Positions 39,666 through 50,910 of a stretch of DNA of 64,000 nt are shown here, in pieces. Location: contig CM030933.1 in the NCBI GenBank assembly GCA_018136815.1, positions 2,487,344 through 2,551,343 on the forward strand, read 5' to 3'. The stretch comes from Isochrysis galbana (lineage: Eukaryota; Haptophyta; Isochrysidales; Isochrysidaceae). Made by a program: the position numbers and the translations under genes. Numbering within the stretch: position 1 is the first letter of the stretch; every line of letters begins with the position of its first letter. The notes below the pieces were generated by a model, which worked only from the letters and a program-made list of their open reading frames with translations, was not told the origin of the DNA and searched no databases.

Positions 39666-41184
39666 ACACTTTGGTGTGGAACACTTGATTTTGATGTGGA
39701 ACACTGCGCCCCCCTGGAGGGGGGGACAGAGGACAGAGGAGGCGGAGAGGCGTTGTACTCTATAGTAAAGAGGGCGGTGTAGAATCTCGTGAAGTAAAGA
39801 ACAGTCTCTCTCCGAGGAGTGTAGAGATGCGAGATCCACCTCTCGCCTGATCTCCACACTTTGGTGTGGAACACTTGATTTTGATGTGGAACACTGCGCC
39901 CCCCCGGAGGGGGGGACAGAGGACAGAGGAGGCGGAGAGGCGTTGTACTCTATAGTAAAGAGGGCGGTGTAGAATCTCGTGAAGTAAAGAACAGTCTCTC
40001 TCCGAGGAGTGTAGAGATGCGAGATCCACCTCTCGCCTGATCTCCACACTTTGGTGTGGAACACTTGATTTTGATGTGGAACACTGCGCCCCCCCGGAGG
40101 GGGGGACAGAGGACAGAGGAGGCGGAGAGGCGTTGTACTCTATAGTAAAGAGGGCGGTGTAGAATCTCGTGAAGTAAAGAACAGTCTCTCTCCGAGGAGT
40201 GTAGAGATGCGAGATCCACCTCTCGCCTGATCTCCACACTTTGGTGTGGAACACTTGATTTTGATGTGGAACACTGCGCCCCCCCGGAGGGGGGGACAGA
40301 GGACAGAGGAGGCGGAGAGGCGTTGTACTCTATAGTAAAGAGGGCGGTGTAGAATCTCGTGAAGTAAAGAACAGTCTCTCTCCGAGGAGTGTAGAGATGC
40401 GAGATCCACCTCTCGCCTGATCTCCACACTTTGGTGTGGAACACTTGATTTTGATGTGGAACACTGCGCCCCCCCGGAGGGGGGGACAGAGGACAGAGGA
40501 GGCGGAGAGGCGTTGTACTCTATAGTAAAGAGGGCGGTGTAGAATCTCGTGAAGTAAAGAACAGTCTCTCTCCGAGGAGTGTAGAGATGCGAGATCCACC
40601 TCTCGCCTGATCTCCACACTTTGGTGTGGAACACTTGATTTTGATGTGGAACACTGCGCCCCCCCGGAGGGGGGGACAGAGGACAGAGGAGGCGGAGAGG
40701 CGTTGTACTCTATAGTAAAGAGGGCGGTGTAGAATCTCGTGAAGTAAAGAACAGTCTCTCTCCGAGGAGTGTAGAGATGCGAGATCCACCTCTCGCCTGA
40801 TCTCCACACTTTGGTGTGGAACACTTGATTTTGATGTGGAACACTGCGCCCCCCCGGAGGGGGGGACAGAGGACAGAGGAGGCGTAGAGGCGTTGTACTC
40901 TATAGTAAAGAGGGCGGTGTAGAATCTCGTGAAGTAAAGAACAGTCTCTCTCCGAGGAGTGTAGAGATGCGAGATCCACCTCTCGCCTGATCTCCACACT
41001 TTGGTGTGGAACACTTGATTTTGATGTGGAACACTGCGCCCCCCGGAGGGGGGGACAGAGGACAGAGGAGGCGGAGAGGCGTTGTACTCTATAGTAAAGA
41101 GGGCGGTGTAGAATCTCGTGAAGTAAAGAACAGTCTCTCTCCGAGGAGTGTAGAGATGCGAGATCCACCTCTCGCCTGATCTCC
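39666..41184. repeat. 190-bp satellite, eight tandem copies
   Basis: Units start at 39666, 39856, 40046, 40236, 40426, 40616, 40806 and 40996 with 'acactttggtgtgg'. The last is 189 bp. Copies 2-7 differ at very few positions. Copy 1 has cccctgg for ccccgg and copy 7 has gcgtag for gcggag. Each unit carries two 'gtggaacac' boxes, a C7-GGA-G7 inverted repeat and 'ctctatagtaaag'. 190 is not a multiple of three and stops occur in every frame, so the array is not coding. It ends abruptly at 41184. Minisatellite or centromere-type satellite are both possible. Confidence 0.95.
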
Positions 41185-41381
41185 ACCCTCGCCGACGCTG
41201 CGGAATACTGTATTAGACTACTCTCTCATTATGAGGAGAGAGAGAGAGAGAGGAAGAGTGTTCGGAGAGAGAGAGACCCGTTCACGAGAGAAGAATAGAG
41301 AGAAGAGAGGAGAAGAGTATGTATGAATGTGAGTGGGGGGGGGGGGGGGGGGGGGAGAGGGGAGGGAGAGAGCGAGGGGCG

Positions 41382-43026
41382 ATGCGCGGCGTCGCTCTCC
41401 TCTCTCTGTGCGTTCTCTGCTCTCTCTCTGTATATGGTGCGGAGGAGCCTCGTCGTCGTCCGGCGTATTCGACGCGTCTGGCGACCTACTCCATCCGCTC
41501 CGCTGCTCACAAGCTCGGCCGCTCTGACTGGACAGAACTCACTCAGGGAAACAAGATTGTGCTCCCGGCGAGGCTTCGCTCTGTTCTCGAGGCGCGAGGG
41601 CTCGGATACACGCAGTTCCAGGTGGGGCGCGCACGGCGCCGCGTGAGGAGCGTTGTTATTGGGAATGGTGAAGAGGCTGGGGGGGGGGGGGGGGGGCTTT
41701 CCTCGTTCGCGCGTCTGCAGCAGCCACCCCTCTTCATGTGGGCGGAGGCGAGAGCTGGGGTTACCTCTGGGTTCCGGCGCACTCCTCGAGAAGATCGCCT
41801 ACGTGATCTTTAGATTTGTGCGCAGAGGGTGGGGAGGCGGGGGAGGGGAATACCCGCCTGCGTGGGCGCAGTCACTCGCATCTGAAGGTGTGAATCAACT
41901 CCACATCACGAGGGGCTCGTGGCCTTCACATCATGGTTCACCTGAGCGCGTGCTCACCACACACTCGACACATGCACTCGTCAAGCCTCACACAATCCTT
42001 CCCACTCTGCCCCATAGAAATCGTTTTGTGGTCCGCGGCTACGCGAGGAGAGCGAGCGAGGACTGCACACTGCACAGCCATGGCTTACTTCCTCCCCACC
42101 CATCCTTCCAGGTGTGCAACCCGGAGAACAAGCAGAAGCGGATTTACACTGGGCCTCTCGACTTCTGCGCTGCCGATGGAGAATGCTATCTCCCCTCTTG
42201 GATGATGTCGCAGCTTAAGCTGAGCGAGGGGGATCTGTTAGCCGTGGCGACAGCGCAGTTCCCCTCTGGCACCTTTGCACGATTCCAGCCGCACTCCTCC
42301 GATTTTCTCGACATCGCAAACCACTACTACCTCCTCCTCAAGACGCTCGATCACTTCGCTGCACTCACCGCAGGCTCGACCATCCGTGTGACTGATGGCT
42401 CACGAGTTCACTTCCTCGACGTGCTTGAGGTAAAGGGCAAGGAGGGGGCACCTGATGCCTCAAGAGGCAAGGCGATCGACCTGACGATGGTGGAACTGAC
42501 GTGCGACATTAGGCCGCCGAAGGACCAAGAAAAGGCGGCCAAAGCCAAGGCAGCGGGTGCGGTGGAGAAACGAAAGGGGGCTGACGACCCAGAGAAGGCG
42601 ACAGGGACCACGGAAGAGGCGGTGAATGCAACTAGCGCAAACGATACCACCGAGTCCAGCAGCGCCACGTCCCCACAGCCGCGGCCTGCCTCAAAGCTTT
42701 CGGGAAGCCGCGCTGCCGCAAGGAGAGGTGTCAAGGCCGCTGCAGACGCGCCGCCCATCGCCAAGTTCAAGACAGAGGGCGCCAAGCCATCAGCCGGCAG
42801 AAAGGTGGGCGGAGTGTCCACTCCCACCCGGTCGGAGGACACCGCCGCTTTGGGGACTAGCGACGAGGCTGAAGAGCTCACGGGGACCTCGGGGAGCCAG
42901 TCACAGCCTGCGCTCGTCCGCGTTGCGCAGCAGGTGGTCGCCACCCTCATTGCGATCATACAACGATTGCTGTCAATGCTTTTCTCTCCTAGTGGCAGAG
43001 GTACCGCCGCCATTCAAGTAGGTTGA
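41382..43026 (+). CDS. UFD1: UFD1-domain protein with N-terminal signal peptide (probable symbiont-derived ERAD-like Ufd1)
   Basis: Exon 1 41382-41621 and exon 2 42112-43026, joined by a 490-base GT-AG intron in phase 0, give 384 residues. MRGVALLSLCVLCSLSVYGA is a clear signal peptide, followed by an Arg/Ser/Tyr-rich stretch like a plastid transit region. The UFD1 domain begins at GNKIVLPARLRSVLEARGL and continues across the junction (YTQFQ|VCNPENKQKR), YTGPLDFCAADGECYLPSWM, LSEGDLLAVATAQFPSGTF, FQPHSSDFLDIANHYYLLL and VHFLDVLEVK. The Ala/Lys/Ser-rich C-terminus ends in an amphipathic or hydrophobic helix (VATLIAIIQRLLSMLF). Ufd1 with Npl4 recruits ubiquitinated substrates to CDC48. A secreted form matches the duplicate that algae with red complex plastids use for protein import across the second outermost plastid membrane. 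MRGV was preferred over an upstream ATG lying in poly-Gly repeat. Confidence 0.88.
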
Positions 43027-44395
43027 GAAGAGCCAACAACTTCTGTGACCCTGGCTGACTTCTAGTGACTGCTCGCCGTTGTGCTCAATAGTGCGAGCGC
43101 TCCACCGCGCTCGGCGTATTGAACAGAGCGGACATTTTCGGTTGCCTTACTGTTACTGGATATACTGGCACCATTCTCTACTAGGGGCGGAGCGCCGGGG
43201 GGGGGGGGGGGGGGGGGGGGGAGGGGAGGGGGGCTTTTAGGCCCAATCCGCCGAGAGAGTTGTCCATGGTGGTGTTAGATATGCGCTTTCCCCGAGAGGG
43301 CATGGCAACGAGGGCATACAACGAGGGCATGCAACAACTAAAAAAACATTCTTGAAGGTGTCCGCTAAGCTGCTGGTGACACACACTCTCTCGCAATCCC
43401 AACGCCATCGCCTATACCCCTACCGCCGCTCCCCCTTCCGCCGCCCCCCTCGTTCCTGTTTCTTCGGTTTTGGGGGGTCGGCCCATGTATACTGATTTGG
43501 GCCTCGCGCCTCGCTTACCATCTTGTCCTGTATACTGATTTGTTTCCTGTCAGCAAGCCGTCATCTTGCCCACGAAAATCGCCTTGCAAAACCACTGACT
43601 TAACCCCCCCCCGGAGCAAGTGTTACAGGGCCAGCCGTGTAATAGTTGGGCGTTAGCCACACCGCCTAAACCCTCAGGTAAAACTCTCGTAAAAGAGAGA
43701 AGAGAGACCAAAAGCGTTCAATTAATTATCCCCATCCATGCTAACACCTTTCGTTGTCACCTGGAGGTTACTTGACTCAACTTGACACTTCACATGCTGA
43801 AACCCACAAGTGGTCTGACTCCATTCACTCGACTTGGGGCAGGATCGATATCTCGTTGAAATTCACGATCCACGTTCCTTATTCCTGTGCGTAACTGTCG
43901 CCCCGTCGGATCGTCCGTCGCCCCGTCGCTCTCTTGTCGGCATTCTCTTCCTTGTTCGATCTGTCAGCGGGTTCCTGTGCGTTCCGTGATAGGGATACGT
44001 TAGTGTGGAGAGTGTTGACGTGAGTGTAGTGTCATCTCGTTCGTCGGTCCATCGGCCCCTGGCCGTCTGTCGTCTGTCGTTCTTCGTTCGTCGCTCTCGT
44101 TCTCGTTCTCGTTCCCGTTCTCGTCCCTCGTTCTCAACACTACCTCAATACCAAACCTCGTCACCAATCCCCCAGCCTCAGCCTATCCAACCCGATCCGC
44201 CCAGCCATGTCCGCTCCGTCGTCGCGCTCGCCCTCGCCCAAGCCCGTCAAAGATGTCTCGTCAGCTTGCGAGCTCTCATGGATTTGGAGCTCGCACCGAT
44301 ATCAGTACTCATATCAGCTCGCAAGCCTCAAAAACAAAACTCCCCTCCCTATGCGAAGCCTCAAAAACAAAACTCCTCGCCTCCACACTCCACAC
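43027..44395. other. Intergenic region, poly-G and short direct repeats
   Basis: Contains poly-G 43198-43222, 'tgtatactgattt' twice (about 43485 and 43530), a (TCGTTC)n-like stretch at 44085-44140 and 'cctcaaaaacaaaactcc' twice (44326, 44368). A short plus-strand frame from 44207 (MSAPSSRSPSPKPVKDVSSA) could be a gene start interrupted by the following transposase, but this is speculative. Confidence 0.4.
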
Positions 44396-46503
44396 TCAGG
44401 CCTCGTCATCGCTCTCGTCAGAGTCCTCTGGCTCGTCAGGAATCATCTCCAACTCCCAAGGCAGCACCTTGCTCTCCCACTCAGCAAGCTGGGATTCCAT
44501 CAAGAGATTTGTGTGAGCTCGCACAAGCCTTTCCACCGTCCTTTGGCCGAGTCGGTTGCGCTTCTTTGAGTGGATCCAACCTTCAACAGACCAAGAATGC
44601 TCGCACCCTGATGCGGAGCAGTCCATCGAAAGCAGGCGCATCGCCGCCCAACGAAGCTGTTTCCAAGGCGCAAGGTAGATCTTTGCCCATTTGTAGGACG
44701 CCATATCCTTGGCGTACGATGAGAAAGCACAATCATCGGTCAAGTCATATGTACCTACTGCAAGAGCCTCTTCAAAATCTGCAAGCTCAGCGAGCAAAAT
44801 AGGATACGGATGCTCATCGTTCGACATCTGGCGCAAAACCTGTTTCACCTCTTGAGTCTCAGATGTGGAAAAGTCGCGCCGACAAAATTCTGGCTCAAAG
44901 CGGTATGCCGCAGTCATTGCAGAAACATGGAAGTACTCCCAGCGGGCCATAAATATGGTGTGTATCTTGCGACGAATCCTCTCTGGCACATTAGGAATAG
45001 TATTGCCGTAAAACGAATCGAGTTGCAGCATGTAACAACCGTAGACTTTCCCCAACATTGCTCCCTCCTTGCCATCAGTGAGTCGCAACATTCGAAGGGC
45101 TGGCTCCAAAATGGTGATGCACATCGAAACTGTGTCTTGAAGGCTCTCATCTCTAATGCAACGTTTTACTTCAGCTCCTTTATCTCTCACATCCCGGCTT
45201 TGCTTTGAGAGCCACGCAGTAAACGCTTGGTCAATAACGAGCTTGTCCAAGATGGGATGGACATTCTTGAAGCGAATCAGCATGAGGAGCCTAGAGGCAA
45301 AGCGTGTCTCACAAAAGCGCACGAGCTCAGTCCCACCCTTAGGCCTACTCTCAGGGGGAATCTCTTTAGCAAGCTCTCGGTATCGCGCCAACGGTTTTTG
45401 ATGATATATGATGAACTTCACGACGTCCCAGACGCGATCCGTGCATTTGCCGAACACATCCTCCCCCCAATCAAATTCACGATCGAGGCCTTTCACGCGA
45501 ATCGTTGGCTTGTCTGAGAAGACATTCTTCATAAAATTGTCTATCGAATGAGCTGGACAAATGAAAGTCAAGACATGAAGACATGCGGGGCCTTTTCTTG
45601 GATGAGCGGGAACGCTGCTTTACATGCGCCGTCCATGCAAACGCCCACCACAAGACCTGGCTCAAAAGAATCAATGTGCTTGAGGATGAATTTTGCTATG
45701 AAGGCGGCGTCCTTTGTCTCGCCGGATGTGTCGATCGCCTCCAAAAAGTAGGACCCAGCAGGGATGCTAGCCAACGCGTTGACGATCGGCCGGTTTTGGA
45801 CACTCGTCCAGCCATCCGAGATGAGTACGAGGCCAGTGATATGGGCCAGCCCCATCACCTTGGCCCTGACCCGTGTGTTGAGAGCGGCGTCGTACGCCGG
45901 GAGAATTTTAGAGGTCATCTTAAGACGATGGGGCAGGACAGGCCCATTGCTATCATACATGTGCTTACCACTTTTCGCCGTGACGCACACCGCTTCTCGG
46001 AAATCCGGATCATCAAAAATGTTGAGCGGCAAGGCCTTCTTGATTACAACCTTGAGCCATGCCTCCGCGACCTGCGATGGAGCAACTGCTCCAAAGTGCT
46101 TCGAGGCTGCCGCCACGAGCCGCTCCTGCCTGGCTGCCTCCTTCTCTGCCTCCAACTCCATCGTTGCTTTCTGCTCCGAGCGCCGCTTGCGCAGCTCCGC
46201 AACCACCTGCGCGTGCCGCTCTTTCCAAGCCGCTGTGGGTGTGCACAGCCGGATGCTGCGCGGCTTGAGCGACCCATCGATGTGGCACCTGATCTGGCTC
46301 GGCCCTCCTGTGAAGTGCAGGCCACAAAAGAGGCACTGCTTCTTCTTCACGGAGTGCGAGCGACCAGCTGCCTCATCGACAGTCGACCATTCCAGCTGCG
46401 TGCCCTCCAGGCTCGCGATGCGCGCGCGGCCCCATGCGATGGGCGCGCCTGCCTCTCCCTCTCCCAGCGCGCCATCGCCAGTGCTGCCACCGCCTCCATC
46501 CAT
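44396..46503 (-). pseudogene. hAT-family transposase, frameshifted
   Basis: Two abutting minus-strand frames make one transposase. The N-terminal frame (46503, MDGGGGSTG, to 45568) has a BED-type zinc finger (CLFCGLHF...RCHIDGSLKP), a coiled linker, and the DUF659/RNase-H part with ISDGWTSVQNRP and VCMDGACKAAF holding the first two acidic residues. The C-terminal frame (to 44396) has CPAHSIDNFM, the insertion domain and the hATC dimerisation block CSASGCEHSWSVEGWIHSKK. The frames differ because the octamer AAGACATG is repeated in tandem at 45570-45585. With one copy the frame would be continuous. An upstream GTG start at 46590 is less likely. Terminal inverted repeats were not found. The gene is otherwise well preserved, so inactivation is recent. 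Confidence 0.85.
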
Positions 46504-46590
46504 GATGCTGCCACTGCCCCAGACTGCGAGCGAGAGCGAGCGAGCGGCGCCCCCCTGGCAGCGACGACGCACCCCGCGTCGCGACGGCAC

Positions 46591-48185
46591 ATACAGACTT
46601 CATGAAAAGTAAAAAAAATAGAAAGTAAAGAGCCTCTAGAGTGAGTTTTGTTTCCCCCCCTCAGAGCTGATAACTGATATCAGTGATTTGGCAAAACAGA
46701 GCTGTTACTGACGTTGTAAGCTTATAACAGTACTGATGAGACATCTTTGAAGCCCGTCCTCCCGCCTTTCTCTGTTGAGGAGGTGGTCCAGCCCGTCATT
46801 GGCCACCCCCCAACTTCCGCCGCGCCTCTCGCCGATTCCCTTCCGTCCCTTCTGTTCCCATCTGAGGCAGTGGTAACCTCGGATCCGTCACCCCCAGGAG
46901 CTATCGGGGGCCCCGATAGCTATCGGGGGGAATTTTTTTCCCGATCGCCAACAGCCCCACCGAGAGCTACCGGGGGACCGAGAAAATCCCCCGAGAGCTA
47001 TCGGGGGATTTTTATGCACCGGGGAGCTATCATCGCGTTTTAAGGCGGGCCCCCGTCTGCTATCGGGGGAAACGACGGCCCCTGTCGTAGTGCACGCGGG
47101 CTCACCACCCCCCCGTAGGTAGCGGGAGCGGGGGTGAGAGTGTGGGGTTTAGGCGATGGCGAGTGCGATACCGGAGGGGTGTGAGTCAGTAGCAGCGTAG
47201 CGGGCACCTTCAAGAATTTTTTTTTTGCAGTCGTCCCTTCATTGCTATTGCTATCGTTAAATAAAAGATAGGGCGGTCATTGTCATTGAGGGCACGCCGA
47301 CCCCCTCTTACTCTCCCGCCCACCCCGCCGCGACGAACGATCGGGCACCCACGACTGCGGCCGGTAGGCCGACGCCCTAGCGACTCTCTCCGAGAGCAAG
47401 CTGGGGAGATAGCCGCCGGCCGCCGGGGGGGGGGGGGGAGCTCGAATTTGGTCGGTGGGTTACCTTTTCTTATCAGCGTATGACACATCGTGCTGGCGGC
47501 CATGACGGCGAGAGAGGAGGGAGTCGGCGCGCGCTCCATGCCCCTATTGTTTGAATGATAATTGGAGTGGGGGTGTAGAACGCTTGCATGAGAGTATTGG
47601 GTTCACAGCCGCGTGCGCGGCGCGTAGTAAGTAACCTATCCTGCAAGATTACGTACTGCTACTCAAGCGATCTGCGCCGGTGCGCTCTACCGGACCTGCG
47701 GCGGTACAGCCGATCTTACGCAATCTGACGCCACCCTGATGCATATTTCGGTGCGGAGCATTTCTTAGATGGCCGGATACGATGCGTGGGCTCACGCCGG
47801 ACAATGTAGACATAGTTGGACGACTAAGGTACGATGTTCGGGCCCACCTCAGAAAATGGCATTTTGGCCAGATCTCGACGAACTTTGTATGCCACGAGTG
47901 CGTGCGCAACGAGAGCAACACTATCTGGGCAGCCGGTCGTAAGTCGTGGAGAAAGTCTTTCGTTTGAAAATTGCGCTAGCATGGGCAAACGCTTGATAAA
48001 TCAGATTCCTCCAAGGTGACCGTTCGTTCCCATCATGATGCGCTTGCGGGCTCTGATGCTACTCGCACATAAACGCATCAAAGACGCCCCTAGATGTTTG
48101 GCTGTCAATCCCCTTCATCATGCGCTTCCCACCTCTGATCTGTTGACACACAAGAGTATCCCATTCGTCTCTAGATCTTTGGCGG
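46591..48185. other. Intergenic region with palindromic CTATCGGGGG repeats
   Basis: 46890-47060 contains repeated and inverted 'gagctatcgggg' modules around 'ttcccgatcgccaacag' (listed separately). The remainder to 48185 includes a poly-G at 47426-47438 and no recognised gene. Confidence 0.5.
46893..47066. repeat. CTATCGGGGG inverted-repeat cluster, copy 1
   Basis: At least five 'gagctatcggggg' or 'gctaccggggg' modules, some in inverted orientation ('ccccgatagctatcgggg'), separated by A/T-rich spacers. Shares the unusual core 'cccgatcgccaacagc' with the cluster at 57176-57297. Confidence 0.65.
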
Positions 48186-50910
48186 TCAAGTCGCTGTGAG
48201 GACTCCGAGCTGAGCGTCCAAATTCCGTAGCTCGGCGCGAACTGCGTCGAGCTTGGCGATGTGCTCAGCCTCCTCAGCAGCAAGCTTACGTCGGCGCGAC
48301 TGCATTTGAATCCGCATTTGGTGCATAGTCATGATGTCGTGGGTGTTGTCAAAAGTCACTGAGTTCCGACGATGCGATGCCCCCATGTCAACGGCATAGG
48401 CATCCTTTGCCTGGATGGGCGCCATATAGAAATCGCCGTGCAGCTCGGGTACGTGTTCGAGCCCAAGCCCAATCCGATGACACTTGGCCATGAGGTCGGC
48501 GGCGATGCGCTGAGAGACAATCGAATCGCCCTTGTAATCGGGGTGCTCGCGCACGAACTTGCGCATCCACTTTGCGGGCGTCATGAGCTCGCCACTTGCG
48601 CGCGCCACGATGAAGTCGAGATAATTTGTTATTGTCTTCATTGTGGCGGTGTCGGTCTGGATAAGCTCAAGGTAGGTCAGGATGAACGGCACCAGCCCCT
48701 TGAAAGAGCCCTTGCCAGCCATGATTTCGAAGAGTGTGAATTCCTGCACACCCTCCGTACCACCGCAGCAACATGACGTGGCGTGGCGTATCTCCTCCGA
48801 TAGGTTGGTTGCGCGTGATGGCGTACGATGGAGTGCAGGCGACATCCCATACACAGTCGACGCCTCAGAGTCGCTGCCTCCAACTGGGCCAGGGGATTGC
48901 CGGAAGCAAAACTTTTGCGTGTTGATCGCATCACGCACGTGAGCCTTGCGCATGTTCCCATCGACCGCCGAGAGGGGCATGTAAAAATTCAGGTTGAAAT
49001 ACAGAATGACACGCGAGACAAGAACCACGAAGACAGTGAAGGCCGCATTCTCGAAATCAGTGAGCTGCACCTCCATAGAGCGAAACTCAGTGCGCCACCC
49101 AATGTGCGAGTCTCCTTTGAGCGGTGCCTTGGGTGGAGGCGGCTTCCACCTCACGGTCTGCCAGTTTGTCGACTGGATGTTCTCGAAATGGTCCGTCTCG
49201 CTTTCGTCGTCGAGCTGTACTCGCTCGCGATACACGACCAAGGGGTCCCGCACGAAGAGATGGGCAATGTGCCGTGCGAGAATCTGGCAGCAAAGGCGAG
49301 GGCAGAGATGGGAAGAGCAAGCATGGGACGTCGTCATGAGCGACCAGCGTACGGTGCTGTGCGAGTAAAATAGGCTATGATGTGACGGCTCGGGGGAGGC
49401 TACCTTATACAACGCCTACGGGCTGCAACTTGCAGCCCCACTCGCTTCGGGCTGCAGCCTACTGCCCGACTCGCGCCCTATTGCTGCGATATTGGCGCAG
49501 AGGCAGATGCGACGCGCACACCGCTCCTGAAACAGCCGTTGCCGTGCATCCCGTTTCACGCGCTCACCTCGTCGACTCCCGCCGCAATGAGTGTCTTGTA
49601 CGCGTCCTCGTCGAGAGGCGCATCAATATCGTTGAATCTATCGGTTCGCGTATCGTCGTCCTTGCCGGCAAGGTGATTGCAAATGAAGCTGGAGATGGAA
49701 TCGTAGCGTGACTTGCCCAAGCGTTTGATCCCGCGACCCGCCATAGCCTCGTGCGGTGTGAACCCACTCAAGTCGCCGGCGCCGCGCTCTGCCGGCGTGC
49801 GGTCGTCCACTGACTGAGCACACGGGGAACGAGGCGGTTCACTATGCCAATGAGCCATTTTGGGTGCACAAATCAGGCCGCAGTGTGGGCAGAGGGGGCG
49901 TGCCTCGGGCAGCTGATACGGGACACCACCTGCGCCCATGCTTGACATCTCTGAGCTTCACGCGCCCTCCCGGCTCGGAGCGGTGTTTGGTCCGATGATT
50001 GTAGGCTCACCTGCGCGATGATGTCCCAGCGGACGTCGGTGTCGAGCAGCTGGCCTCGTGCAATCGGAGTAGCTGCAGTCAGAGCCAGCATCATCGGGCC
50101 GAGCACCGCGAGGTGGTCGTACAAGTGGCGAGATTCCGAGACATCGCGGGCCTGGAAGGTCACCTGAAGGCAGCAGCAGCCCATGCCGAAAGCCATGGCG
50201 TCCATGTAGACCTCCTCCATCTCGTCCGCTTCAGCTACTGTTTGTGGTGGGAGACAGCCCTTGGGTCGTCGAGGCATGCGCGTTCTAACGTCCTTGAATC
50301 GAGGCACGCGAATGTCTACCTTGGAGCCGCGCCGCTTCTTGATGTTGGCAACCAAGGCTCCGAAACGTGGTGCTGGGTTGATGATCTCGTCAGGGATGAA
50401 GATCGAGTCGGACAAACCCGGCTTGGGCTTGAACGGCGGCGAGGTGAAGTCGCCAACACCCATCATCGGGAAGCAAGGCACAGTCGGGCAAATCTCGTCA
50501 GCCGCGAGATTCGCCAGCAGCCGGGCGCGCCGGATACGCATGTTTCGCTCCACCTGCATCAAGTCGGCGGCAAAGCCCGAGTACGGCCTAGCGGGTGTCC
50601 CTTCGACCATCCACGACCCCCACTCCGGCACCCAGCTGCAGTGCTGCCCAAGAGGATTCGAGTTGGCCTCCTGGTCACGGAGCGTCTTGAGAATCTCCGC
50701 ACCGCGCAGCGAGAGCTTCACGGTGCCGGCCTCCGCATCAAGCTTGAAGATAGCGTACTCAACTTCGTCGCCCCATAGCAGGCTGTCACCCTCAATGTTC
50801 TTGACGCGGTGGTAAAGGTTGATGAACTGCTGGATGCCATGCTCGCGCACATACTTGATCACTTCGAGAGATTCGTCCCACTCGAGGGGGGTGGCATCTA
50901 GCAGAAAGCC
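48186..50910 (-). CDS. GCLC: Glutamate-cysteine ligase catalytic subunit
   Basis: Makes gamma-glutamylcysteine, the first and rate-limiting step of glutathione synthesis. Conserved exons: 50909-50011, 49813-49568 and 49283-48186, phase consistent, GT-AG. Exon 2 opens GFLLDATPLEWDESLEVIKY, REHGIQQFINLYHRVK and LLWGDEVEYAIFKLD (active-site WGDEVEY), then HCSWVPEWGSWMVEGTP. Exon 3 gives SVDDRTPAERG and KRLGKSRYDSISSFI. Exon 4 gives ILARHIAHLFVRDPLVVY, STNWQTVRWKPPPP, EFRSMEVQLTDFENAAF and LNFYMPLSAVDGNM. This is the eukaryotic (animal/fungal) type of GCL, not the plant/proteobacterial type. The first exon is unresolved: one base is needed before GC at 50909, and an upstream ATGG is expected. The C-terminus carries an extra coiled-coil tail (SRRRKLAAEEAEHIAKLD). 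Confidence 0.9.

Noticed and set aside
39666..41184. CRISPR-like array
   Set aside because: Whole units repeat without unique spacers, and the genome is eukaryotic.
39760..41186. Series of overlapping 164-codon minus-strand frames that look like a protein family
   Set aside because: They are the same 190-bp satellite read repeatedly. The unit length is not a multiple of three and each frame spans two units with identical stops, so no selection for protein is indicated.
45583..46605. 340-codon plus-strand frame
   Set aside because: Antisense of the hAT transposase; domain evidence is on the minus strand.
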